Shown: positions 1-6,034, numbered from the stretch's first letter. The stretch is 9,398 bases of DNA from DATGKD01 sp035294855 (GCA_035294855.1 DATGKD010000015.1:1-9398); one strand, 5' to 3'. The notes: generated from the letters alone by a model not told the origin. Program-made: numbers and translations.

Positions 1-576
1 CCGATCTTCGGCGGTCGCCGCGTCGATCCGCCTTCCCGTGAGGGCGAGGAGCTTGGCCCAGCCCGTGCCGACCTCGTGGGCCAGGCGCAGGTCGCCGCCC
101 CCGTCGATCCCCACGCCCACCTGCGCCTCGGGAAGCGCGAACACGGCGTCCGCCGCCGCCACCCGGATGTCGCACATGAGCACGAGCTCGAAGCCGAACC
201 CGAGGCAGTACCCCTGGACGGCGGCCACGATCGGCTGGGGCAGCTCCGAGAACACCTTGAACCGCTCGTGAGCCCAGCGGATGCCCTCGTAGTAATTGCG
301 CGCCTTCTCCGCCGGTGACCGGCCCGTGACCCGGTCCTCGGGCATGCCGAGGTCGATGCCCGCGCAGAACGCACGGCCCTCGCCGCGCAGCACCACGACG
401 CGCACGCGGTCGTCGAAGCGGATCTGGTCGGCCCGCGCGCCCAGCTGCCTCGTCGACTCCCAGCTCCACGCGTTCAACTTGTCGGGCTTGTTGATCGTCA
501 GGATGGCGACGTGATCGCGCACCTCCAGATCGAGGTGCCAGTCCTCCTCGGCGACGACGGGAGTGGTCCTGACCAT
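1..576 (-). CDS. Enoyl-CoA hydratase/isomerase (crotonase) family protein, 3' end beyond window
   Basis: The N-terminal 192 residues of a crotonase-superfamily enzyme are visible; the C-terminal part lies off the left edge, where the usual total is about 250-290 residues. Family members act in the cytoplasm on acyl-CoA thioesters, most often hydrating trans-2-enoyl-CoA in beta-oxidation, though isomerases and hydrolases share the fold. Seen in the sequence: the early motif INKPDKLNAW (28-37), the first oxyanion-hole segment AFCAGID (69-75), the second segment GYCLGFGFE (122-130), then CDIRVA (135-140) and FALPEAQVG (146-154). By alignment from memory, E130 and E150 match the two catalytic glutamates of rat enoyl-CoA hydratase, so hydratase activity is plausible. 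F127 sits where that enzyme has its second oxyanion-hole glycine. The start is an ATG at 574-576 with a weak GGAAG about 12 bases upstream. It diverges from the TetR operon, which may regulate it. The family is clear; the substrate is unknown. Confidence 0.93.
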   Translation of the reverse strand, partial: MVRTTPVVAEEDWHLDLEVRDHVAILTINKPDKLNAWSWESTRQLGARADQIRFDDRVRVVVLRGEGRAFCAGIDLGMPEDRVTGRSPAEKARNYYEGIRWAHERFKVFSELPQPIVAAVQGYCLGFGFELVLMCDIRVAAADAVFALPEAQVGVGIDGGGDLRLAHEVGTGWAKLLALTGRRIDAATAEDR

Positions 577-668
577 GGAAGCGTCAGTCTTCCATGCACG
601 TTCCCGGCGTCGCCGGTCCTGCCATCTCCCTCGGTCGAAGCCCTTGTGCGCCCTGTGGATCGTCGTGG

Positions 669-792
669 CTACGGCTGGTTGGCCGTGTTGCCGTAATTGC
701 CGGCGTCCCCCAACGGGTAGACGTTGCCGTTGACGTCGCACGACCAGTACCCCGCCGCCGTCGTGGGTCACCGCGATCGAGCTGACGAGCAA
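669..792 (-). pseudogene. Remnant of a DGGGYW-type repeat protein, frameshifted C-terminal fragment
   Basis: On the minus strand one frame ends at a TAG (669-671) and reads GYWSCDVNGNVYPLGDAGN followed by YGNTANQP. The frame one base away, just upstream, reads LLVSSIAVTHDGGG. Dropping one C from the CCCC run at 750-753 joins the two into a single unit, SIAVTHDGGGYW...GNVYPLGDA..YGN. This resembles the repeat unit '.GIA.T.DGGGYWLV..DG.V..FGDA.FYGS' of secreted, probably propeller-like repeat proteins common in some actinobacteria; the comparison is from memory. Only one unit is present, no start codon or signal peptide can be assigned, and further upstream lies the TetR control region. It is best read as the leftover tail of a lost gene. 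A sequencing error in the C run could explain the frameshift but not the missing remainder. Confidence 0.45.
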
Positions 793-810
793 CCGCCGAA
801 GCGAAGGTAG

Positions 811-844
811 CCAACGCTCTGTTGCCGTCGGCAACGAAAGTTGG
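811..844. repeat. Nested inverted repeat
   Basis: An outer pair CCAAC (811-815) / GTTGG (840-844) encloses a perfect inner pair GTTGCCG (821-827) / CGGCAAC (829-835) around a single T. As RNA it could fold into a two-part hairpin on either strand; as DNA the 15-base core is a symmetric protein-binding candidate. There is no T-run on either side, so intrinsic termination is not well supported. It lies between the decayed fragment and the TetR palindrome, so it may be an old terminator or a second regulatory site. Confidence 0.35.
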
Positions 845-885
845 ACGACTCTCCGCCCCCGCGGCCGGGTGGCCCAGGGCAGGCG

Positions 886-913
886 AACTTAGATAGGGTT
901 CCCTATCTAAGTT
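886..913. promoter_or_regulatory. Perfect 28-bp palindrome, probable TetR operator/promoter
   Basis: The arms AACTTAGATAGGG (886-898) and CCCTATCTAAGTT (901-913) are exact reverse complements separated by TT. The site is strikingly A/T-rich against the surrounding G/C and sits 30 bases before the TetR start at 944. TetR dimers typically bind such palindromes and repress their own promoter. The hexamers TAGGGT (894-899) and TATCTA (904-909) inside it would pass as TANNNT -10 elements, so bound repressor would block RNA polymerase. I see no matching -35 element. It lies between the divergent hydratase and the TetR/monooxygenase pair and could serve both directions. The structure is seen directly; its role as operator is inferred. 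Confidence 0.75.
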
Positions 914-927
914 GTGAGCCGACCCAC

Positions 928-934
928 GGAGGAG
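928..934 (+). promoter_or_regulatory. Ribosome binding site deciding the TetR start
   Basis: A strong GGAGGAG lies 9 bases before the ATG at 944. The in-frame GTG at 914 abuts the palindrome and has no such site before it, so the ATG at 944 is preferred. Confidence 0.8.
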
Positions 935-943
935 CTGTCCGGG

Positions 944-1627
944 ATGGCGCGGACCCAGCAAGAGCGCAAGGCCGACACCCGGGCACGGCTGCTCGATGCC
1001 GCCGCGTCGCTCTTCGCCGAGCGGGGGGTCGACGCCGTGTCGGTGGACTCGGTGGCCGAGGCGGCCGGGCGCACCTCCGGAGCGGTGTACGCCCACTTCG
1101 GGTCGAAGCAGGGCCTGTTGCTGGCGCTGCTCGACGAGTGGTCGCACTCCCTCGTGACCGTCATCACCGCGGAGTTCGAGCTGAGCTCCGACGTCGAACG
1201 ACGCTTGCGCGCTGTGGCCACCAACGTCGTGACCAGCCCGACGGATCAGACGAGCCGGCTGCTGCTGCTGGAGCGCGAGCTCTGGCTCCGCGCGGCTCGC
1301 GATCCCGAGATCGCCCTCGCCATGCAGGCTCGTGCTCGCCGTGCCCACGACCGCCTCACCAGGGGCTTCGCGCGGTGGATCGAGCAAGGCATCATCGAGG
1401 CGAGTGCTCCGCCCGATGTCCTCGCGACCGTGTTCCAGGCGGTGATCGTCGGCCTCGAGATGCAGCGTCGTATCGACCCGGACTCGTTGCCCCTCGAGGA
1501 CGCCGTCGCCGCCCTGTCCACCGTTCTGGCCACCGCCAAGACCGGCCTGGCCACCCCCGAAACCGGCCTGGCCACCCCCGAAACCGTCCTGGCTGCACCG
1601 ACAAAGGAGATGGCCCGTGCACACTGA
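944..1627 (+). CDS. TetR/AcrR-family transcriptional regulator
   Basis: A 227-residue protein with a classic N-terminal TetR DNA-binding domain: helix 1 in RARLLDAAASLFAERG (13-28), then the helix-turn-helix through VDSVAEAAGRTSGAVYAHFGSK (34-55), with the family hallmark pattern of small residues before YxHFxSK. The remainder (about 60-190) is the variable, mostly helical ligand-binding and dimerisation region, so the inducer cannot be predicted. The last 35 residues extend past the usual fold and hold a seven-residue tandem repeat (193-220). The start is set by the ribosome binding site at 928-934. A perfect palindrome just upstream suggests autorepression. The stop codon overlaps the start of the flavoprotein gene by 11 bases, so the two are co-transcribed and probably translationally coupled. 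By context the regulator likely controls the monooxygenase and possibly the divergent acyl-CoA enzyme. Confidence 0.93.
   Translation: MARTQQERKADTRARLLDAAASLFAERGVDAVSVDSVAEAAGRTSGAVYAHFGSKQGLLLALLDEWSHSLVTVITAEFELSSDVERRLRAVATNVVTSPTDQTSRLLLLERELWLRAARDPEIALAMQARARRAHDRLTRGFARWIEQGIIEASAPPDVLATVFQAVIVGLEMQRRIDPDSLPLEDAVAALSTVLATAKTGLATPETGLATPETVLAAPTKEMARAH
1520..1603 (+). repeat. Four 21-bp tandem units in the 3' end of the TetR gene
   Basis: Units begin at 1520, 1541, 1562 and 1583. The two middle ones (1541-1561 and 1562-1582) are identical; the outer two are diverged. They encode the heptads TVLATAK, TGLATPE, TGLATPE and TVLAAPT. The identical middle pair points to recent slippage duplication. 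The last unit runs into the ribosome binding site of the next gene. Confidence 0.9.
1603..1610 (+). promoter_or_regulatory. Ribosome binding site of the flavoprotein gene
   Basis: AAAGGAGA lies 6 bases before the GTG at 1617, inside the last codons of the TetR gene. It supports the GTG start and the 11-base overlap. The ATG at 1610 is in the regulator's own frame and meets the same stop. Confidence 0.8.
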
Positions 1628-2735
1628 GCTCTGCGACCGCCTCGGCATCGAGTTCCCGATCTTCGCGTTCACCCACTGCCGCGACGTGGTCGCCGCGGTG
1701 TCGAATGCCGGAGGATTCGGCGTCCTCGGCGCGATCGGCTTCTCCCCCGAGGAACTCGCGATCGAGTTGGACTGGATCGACGAGCACGTCGGTGACCACC
1801 CCTACGGTGTCGACATCGTCATCCCCGGCAAGTACGAGGGCATGGGCGAGATGGATCCCGTCAAGCTCGAGGCGCAACTCCAATCGATGGTCCCCGACGA
1901 CCACCGCCGTTTCGCTCGGCGGATCCTGGCGGAACACGGGATCCCCGAGACCCCGCCGGATCAGCAGCGCAGCGGCATGATGGGGTGGACCGAGGCCACG
2001 GGCAAGCCGCTGCTCGCCAACGCGCTGAAGCACGACAAGGTGCGCCTCATCGCCAACGCGCTGGGCACTCCCCCGGCCGACGTGATCCAGGACGTGCAGG
2101 CGTCGGGACGCATGATCGGGGCGCTGGCCGGATCGGTGAAGCACGCCCTGCACCACAAGGATGCCGGGCTGGACTTCATCGTGTGCCAGGGCACCGAAGG
2201 CGGTGGCCACACCGGCGAGATCGGCTCGATCGTCCTCTGGCCGGAGGTGATCGACGCCGTGGCGCCGCTCCCGGTGCTCGCCGCCGGCGGCGTCGGGACG
2301 GGGCGGCAGATCGCCGCGGCGCTCGCCCTCGGCGCGCAGGGGGTGTGGTCCGGGACGCTGTGGCTGACGGTCGAGGAAGCGAACACGGCACCCGGTCAGA
2401 TGCAGAGCTACTTGGCGGCATCGAGCAACGACACCATCCGCTCGAAGTCCTACACCGGCAAGCCGTGCCGGATGCTGAAGAACGACTGGACCGACGCGTG
2501 GGCCCGCCCCGACACCCCCGACCCGTTGCCCATGCCGCTCCAGATGATGGTGGCGATCGACGCTGTCGGGTCCGGACACCGCTACCCCGAGCAGTCGAAG
2601 GACGTGGCCTTCAACCCCTGCGGCCAGATCATCGGGCGCGCCACGAAGGTCCGCAAGACACGAGACGTCATGTACGACCTCGTCGAGGAGTACGTCGACG
2701 CGGTGGAACGGTTGACCCAAGCCGCCAAGGTGTGA
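1617..2735 (+). CDS. Nitronate monooxygenase / 2-nitropropane dioxygenase family flavoprotein
   Basis: A 372-residue protein of normal length for this FMN-binding TIM-barrel family. The N-terminus LGIEFPIFAFTHCRD followed by VSNAGGFGVLGA (28-39) is the family's first strand and loop. QGTEGGGHTGE (191-201) is the signature segment, with H198 at the position of the catalytic histidine of characterised nitronate monooxygenases. LAAGGVGTGRQIAAALALGA (221-240) is the FMN-phosphate region. Known members oxidise alkyl nitronates, but the family also contains flavin reductases or dehydrogenases acting on CoA thioesters, including in actinobacterial steroid degradation. Given the neighbouring crotonase and TetR genes, a role in acyl-CoA or lipid catabolism is as likely as nitronate detoxification. 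The TH at 19-20 near the N-terminus differs from the more usual family pattern there, as in a mycobacterial subgroup I recall. The family is secure; the substrate is not. Confidence 0.93.
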   Translation: MHTELCDRLGIEFPIFAFTHCRDVVAAVSNAGGFGVLGAIGFSPEELAIELDWIDEHVGDHPYGVDIVIPGKYEGMGEMDPVKLEAQLQSMVPDDHRRFARRILAEHGIPETPPDQQRSGMMGWTEATGKPLLANALKHDKVRLIANALGTPPADVIQDVQASGRMIGALAGSVKHALHHKDAGLDFIVCQGTEGGGHTGEIGSIVLWPEVIDAVAPLPVLAAGGVGTGRQIAAALALGAQGVWSGTLWLTVEEANTAPGQMQSYLAASSNDTIRSKSYTGKPCRMLKNDWTDAWARPDTPDPLPMPLQMMVAIDAVGSGHRYPEQSKDVAFNPCGQIIGRATKVRKTRDVMYDLVEEYVDAVERLTQAAKV

Positions 2736-2741
2736 CGCCGC

Positions 2742-2754
2742 GGGCGCTCCGCCC
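2742..2754 (+). terminator. Weak hairpin after the flavoprotein gene
   Basis: GGGCG and CGCCC pair around CTC, starting 7 bases after the stop codon. There is no T-run, so it may only slow polymerase or protect the 3' end. It is a candidate by position only. Confidence 0.3.
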
Positions 2755-2830
2755 ACCTCGGTACAGGTCCGGGGGGATGCCCCTGCCTTATGCCGCGCGC
2801 CCACCCGTGGGTGAGATCAGATCTGCGAGA

Positions 2831-2850
2831 TCGCCGGCGTGGGCCGGCGA
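2831..2850. repeat. Perfect 8-bp stem, 4-base loop inverted repeat
   Basis: TCGCCGGC (2831-2838) pairs exactly with GCCGGCGA (2843-2850) around GTGG. It is the strongest single hairpin in this gap and lies roughly midway between the flavoprotein stop and the Wzz-like start. It lacks a T-run; it could still end transcription or be a protein-binding site. Confidence 0.45.
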
Positions 2851-2948
2851 CGTGCTGTCGGCGTGTCGCGTGGGGCGTACCGTCCCCCCCGCATCTGCAA
2901 CTCCGCCTGTGTGATCCGGAGAGCGGGGCCCCTTCGACACCAGCTGAG

Positions 2949-3056
2949 GCTCGGACCCGGAGGAAAACCCCAGGCCGGAAGCTGAATCCGAGCGCGGTAG
3001 CGATGGCGCGCACCGCAAGAATCCCTGGCCGCGTCCGTTTTCACGCCATGCAGGGA
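2949..3056 (+). promoter_or_regulatory. Possible structured leader before the Wzz-like gene
   Basis: Three consecutive hairpins can be drawn. First, GCTCGGA (2949-2955) with TCCGAGC (2987-2993), containing CCGG/CCGG at 2957-2960 and 2975-2978. Second, GCGGT (2994-2998) with ACCGC (3012-3016), containing GCG/CGC around ATGG. Third, TCCCTG (3022-3027) with CAGGGA (3051-3056), containing GCGT/ACGC. The third would hold the proposed ATG at 3048. It could be a regulatory leader, but pairing by chance is common in such GC-rich sequence, and no known riboswitch core was recognised. Confidence 0.25.
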
Positions 3057-3941
3057 AGCGACGACATCCGGCCCGGCGTCCCGGCGTCCCCGACGCGTGA
3101 TGCGCACGAGGACCTTCTCGACCTTGACATCGCCTGGGCCAACGGCGGCGCTTCCCGTGGGGTAACCGCGGTGACCACCGCGAACGGGGGCTCCCACTCC
3201 ACAGACCTGACTTCCGGCTTTCCGGGGCTGGCCGACGATCCCGTGTCCGGGCCGCGAGCTCCCGCAGTGCCGGAACGCCGGACCGGCCCTCCGCCGGTCC
3301 GGCGGGGATTCCGCGACGAGTGGCCCGCTCGCTTGTGGCGTACGCTCAGCTTCAAGCCCACGGTGGCGTTCGTCGTCGCCGCCGTGCTGGCGGTGCTCGT
3401 CGGCCTCGTGAGCGAGTACGCGACCTTGCGAGGGGCGACCGTCTGGACGAGCCGGACCGTGATGATCATCGACCAACCAGGAGGGATCGCCGCCGCCGGT
3501 GACGAAGGTCTGCTCCTCAAGCTCACCGCGGTGCGTTACAAGTACCAGGGCCTCGCGGCCACGAGCGTGATCGCCGGCCCCGTGGCGAACAAACTGGGCC
3601 TCCCGGTCGGTGTCGTCGAAGGGTCGACGTCGGTGGTCGCGCCCGCCGACTCCTTGCTCCTCGATGTCTACGGCGTGTGGTCGGGGCCGGCCGGCGCGCA
3701 GCGCTTGTCCGCGGCGGAGGCACAGCAGATCTCGACCTTCGTGCAGAACGAGACCGCCACGTACAAGATCCCAGCCAACCAGCAGTTCACCATGTCGGTG
3801 GTCGACCCGGCTTCGCCGGCGTCCCCCTCGGGCCCGTCCCATTCCAAGGCGGCGGCGGTCGCCATCGCGCTCGCCATCGCGGCCTTCCTCGTCGGGTTCG
3901 CCCTCACGCAGCTCGTGCGCAACCGCGGGCTCGCTCCCTGA
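3048..3941 (+). CDS. Wzz-like chain-length/polysaccharide co-polymerase membrane protein
   Basis: A 297-residue protein with Wzz topology: a long, probably disordered cytoplasmic N-terminus (1-100, rich in Pro/Gly/Arg), membrane helix 1 at about 104-123, an extracytoplasmic domain of about 145 residues, and membrane helix 2 at about 268-289 with a short basic tail. The proline-rich segment DPASPASPSGP (253-263) just before helix 2 is the family hallmark, and SLLLDVYGVWSGPAGAQRLSA (202-222, interrupted here only by its own loop) matches the family's core strand plus helix region. Wzz proteins partner Wzy polymerases and set polymer chain length. No kinase domain is attached. The start is uncertain: ATG 3048 opens the stretch with good codon bias, but ATG 3003 and the GTG near 3168 are alternatives and none has a clear ribosome binding site. 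The stop lies 12 bases before the polymerase gene, so the two form one operon. Confidence 0.8.
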   Translation: MQGSDDIRPGVPASPTRDAHEDLLDLDIAWANGGASRGVTAVTTANGGSHSTDLTSGFPGLADDPVSGPRAPAVPERRTGPPPVRRGFRDEWPARLWRTLSFKPTVAFVVAAVLAVLVGLVSEYATLRGATVWTSRTVMIIDQPGGIAAAGDEGLLLKLTAVRYKYQGLAATSVIAGPVANKLGLPVGVVEGSTSVVAPADSLLLDVYGVWSGPAGAQRLSAAEAQQISTFVQNETATYKIPANQQFTMSVVDPASPASPSGPSHSKAAAVAIALAIAAFLVGFALTQLVRNRGLAP

Positions 3942-3953
3942 TCTGAGCGGGCG

Positions 3954-5894
3954 ATGCCGCAAGCCGGCATCTTCATCCTTGCGATCGGGGGGGTGGTGCT
4001 CGCCTTCCACCGATCGTTGCGCGTCGCCTTCACGACGCTGCTCGCCTTCTGGCTGCTCGTTCCGGCCAGCCTGATCCTCCCGGGCGGGCCCCACATCGTG
4101 CTCGTGGATCGGCTCGTGCTGTGGGCGTTCGCCTTCCGCGTCTTCGTACGCGTCAACTCGCCGGGCAACGCCACCACGCGCGCCCTGCGGCTCACCGGCG
4201 TCCACTTCGCCATGGCGGGCGTGCTATTCGCCGGCTATCTCGACGGCGTCGTCCTGGCCGCGCACGGCGTGTCACTGGCGAGCGACATCGACACCTGGCT
4301 GTACACGCTCGACATGGCGCTCTTCTTCGTGGTCGCCTTGGCCGTGATCCGCACCACGGGGGCGTGGCCGGTGGTCCGCACGGTGTCGATCCTCGTCGCG
4401 GGCGCCGTCTTCATCGGGATCGTCGAGCGGCTCAGCGGATCGGGTTGGTCGCACTTCATGTTCGAGCACCTCTCGTCTTCGTACCAGGCGACGGGCGCCG
4501 CGCCGCTCGGTACCCGGGGCGGTCACGTCAGGTCCCAGGCCGCCGCGCAGTTCTCGCTCGAATACGCCTGGGTGCTCGTGATGCTCCTTCCCGTCGTCAC
4601 CGTGGGTGCCTTTGCGTGGGTCCGCCGGAGCACACGCAAGGCGGCACGCCTCGCGTATCTGCTGCCGATCGGCGCTGTGGTCGGTGTGGCACTCACCGCC
4701 TCGCGCAGTGCCGAGGTCGGGATCGGCGCGGTGGCAGTCCTCCTCGTGATCGCGGCCGGTGCGCCGCGCCAGCTCACGAAGGCGGCATTGACCGCTGTCG
4801 GCGCCGTCCTCCTCCTCAGCCTGGCGGTACCGACCCTGCTGGGATCGCCGTTCAACGCGGCCGCCCACAGCGACTCGGTGTCGGTGCGGCTGCAGCGGCT
4901 CCCCGACATCTTCGCTCTCGTCGTCCACCGGCCGTACACCGGGCTCGGTTACTCGGGCCTGTTCGGTTCCGTGGCCGGCCTCGACAACTCCTACGCGCTC
5001 CTCTACGCGACCATCGGCGTGCTGGGCCTCGCCGCTTGGGCGTTCATGCTGATCACGACGGCGGCCACCGCCGCCCGGGCCTTGCGCGCGCCGCGCGACA
5101 CCGACACCCGCACCCTCGGGGCGGCGTGCCTGGTCGGGATCGTCGCCGTGCTCGTGGCCGCGGCTGCCTACGACCTCGTGGCCACGCCCCAGTCGCAATG
5201 GACGTTCATGTTCCTGGCGGCCCTCGGCGTCGCCGTCGCCGAGCCCGTGCCCCGCCGCGTCCCGCCCCGCCGGTGGTGGACGGCGCGCGCCCTCCTGCCG
5301 GTGCTGGGCGTCGCCGGCGGCATCCTCATGCTCGGCCTGGCGCCCAGCACGTCTTCGGAGAGCGTGAGCGTGTTCATGGCGAGCCCCGCGGTCATCGCGG
5401 CCAGCCACGCACCGGTCGACGACTACACGGGCAAGGTGCTCGGGAACACCCTGTGCGGCTTCCTCGACCACCCGAGCCAGGTCATCGACGGGACGACCCT
5501 GCGTTGCCAGCGGCTGTCCGACGTCGTCCCCAACGTGTGGCCGACGCTGATGCTCGTCCGCATCACCGGGCCGACGCCCGATGCGGTACGGGCCGAGTAC
5601 CAGCACGCCTTCGGCCAATACGCGCCGTACATCCAGGGACAAATCGCACCGGTAGGGCCCGTGGCCTCGGGCAAGCCCGCGTGGGCCACGACCGCACCGG
5701 TCTGGGTCGGCCTGGTCGGCCTGGTGGCGATGTTCCTGATCCCGCCGTTGTCGCGGCGGCCGCTGTCGGCTCGTGCTCCCCCCCGCGAGCCGGTGGTGTT
5801 CGGCCGCCCCGGGACGCGCCGGCGCTCGACGTCACGCGCGCCGAGCGGAAGCGCTGCGGGCCCGACCGGGCGTGCGCCTGTGCCGGCGACCTGA
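3954..5894 (+). CDS. O-antigen ligase/Wzy-like polysaccharide polymerase with extra C-terminal domain
   Basis: A 646-residue integral membrane protein with about 13-15 predicted helices. Family hallmarks in order: TASRSAEVG (248-256) after a helix, a long external loop (about 297-343) with HRPYTGLGYSG (325-335), then LDNSYALLYATIGVLGL (343-359) leading into the next helix. This matches the Wzy_C/O-antigen ligase pattern, in which the enzyme joins repeat units carried on a polyprenyl lipid outside the membrane. Typical members have about 400-470 residues. Here an added part follows: a helix (445-464), about 118 extracytoplasmic residues with two cysteines (C501, C518), a last helix (582-599) and a basic Arg/Ser/Pro tail (600-646). 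The added part has Wzz-like layout. ATG 3954 lies 12 bases after the Wzz-like stop; its ribosome binding site is weak. Whether it is a polymerase or a ligase cannot be told from sequence, but the Wzz-like neighbour favours polymerase. Confidence 0.85.
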   Translation: MPQAGIFILAIGGVVLAFHRSLRVAFTTLLAFWLLVPASLILPGGPHIVLVDRLVLWAFAFRVFVRVNSPGNATTRALRLTGVHFAMAGVLFAGYLDGVVLAAHGVSLASDIDTWLYTLDMALFFVVALAVIRTTGAWPVVRTVSILVAGAVFIGIVERLSGSGWSHFMFEHLSSSYQATGAAPLGTRGGHVRSQAAAQFSLEYAWVLVMLLPVVTVGAFAWVRRSTRKAARLAYLLPIGAVVGVALTASRSAEVGIGAVAVLLVIAAGAPRQLTKAALTAVGAVLLLSLAVPTLLGSPFNAAAHSDSVSVRLQRLPDIFALVVHRPYTGLGYSGLFGSVAGLDNSYALLYATIGVLGLAAWAFMLITTAATAARALRAPRDTDTRTLGAACLVGIVAVLVAAAAYDLVATPQSQWTFMFLAALGVAVAEPVPRRVPPRRWWTARALLPVLGVAGGILMLGLAPSTSSESVSVFMASPAVIAASHAPVDDYTGKVLGNTLCGFLDHPSQVIDGTTLRCQRLSDVVPNVWPTLMLVRITGPTPDAVRAEYQHAFGQYAPYIQGQIAPVGPVASGKPAWATTAPVWVGLVGLVAMFLIPPLSRRPLSARAPPREPVVFGRPGTRRRSTSRAPSGSAAGPTGRAPVPAT

Positions 5895-5905
5895 GCGCAC
5901 CTGCA

Positions 5906-5922
5906 GGACCCGGTCGGGGTCC
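5906..5922 (+). terminator. Hairpin after the polymerase gene, possible terminator
   Basis: GGACCC (5906-5911) pairs with GGGTCC (5917-5922) around GGTCG, beginning 11 bases after the stop codon. An alternative pairing ACCCGG/CCGGGT (5908-5913 with 5921-5926) is also possible. No proper T-run follows (only TATGTTG). It sits in the 140-base gap between two convergent genes, where a terminator is expected; nothing else was seen in that gap. Confidence 0.4.
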
Positions 5923-6034
5923 GGGTATGTTGCCGCCGGTGCAGGTGGCTCGGGGGGCGTCACGATCGGGGAACGCTCGTCGCGCGGGCCCGCAACTGCT
6001 GTCGCAGCCGCCCTTATCGTCGCCGTCGGCTCCA

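Larger units (their letters stand above)
2736..3047. other. Non-coding stretch between the catabolic and polysaccharide blocks
   Basis: These 312 bases hold no convincing gene. A frame open from 2790 continues into the Wzz-like gene, but its N-terminal part has arginine/proline-rich composition and poor codon bias, so it is treated as untranslated. Several short inverted repeats occur: GGGCG/CGCCC (2742-2754), CACCC/GGGTG (2802-2813), the palindrome CAGATCTG (2818-2825), an 8-bp hairpin (2831-2850), and a hairpin series from 2949. No clear -35/-10 pair was found. Confidence 0.6.

Noticed and set aside
594..785. Small plus-strand open frame of 63 codons in the gap before the TetR gene
   Set aside because: No ribosome binding site, Arg-rich end, no motif; it is opposite the repeat-protein remnant, which explains the sequence better.
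914..943. GTG at 914 as the TetR start
   Set aside because: It abuts the palindrome and has no ribosome binding site; the ATG at 944 has a strong one and gives a normal TetR N-terminus.
1392..2804. Long minus-strand open frame of 470 codons across the TetR and flavoprotein genes
   Set aside because: It is antisense to two genes with clear family motifs, has Arg/Gly/His-rich composition and no recognisable domain; such frames are expected in very GC-rich DNA.
2790..3047. N-terminal extension of the Wzz-like gene by 86 codons from an ATG at 2790
   Set aside because: The extension is Arg/Pro-rich, with weak third-position bias, no ribosome binding site, and overlaps several hairpins.
2940..3050. 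c-di-AMP (ydaO), c-di-GMP-I or cobalamin riboswitch
   Set aside because: Only short pieces match. The conserved GUCAGCUAAC-type end of ydaO, the GGCAAACC/ACGCAAAGCC pair of GEMM and the full cobalamin core are missing. Kept only as an unassigned structured leader.
4272..5642. Minus-strand open frame of 456 codons opposite the polymerase
   Set aside because: Charged, low-complexity composition and no domain; a shadow of the membrane protein.
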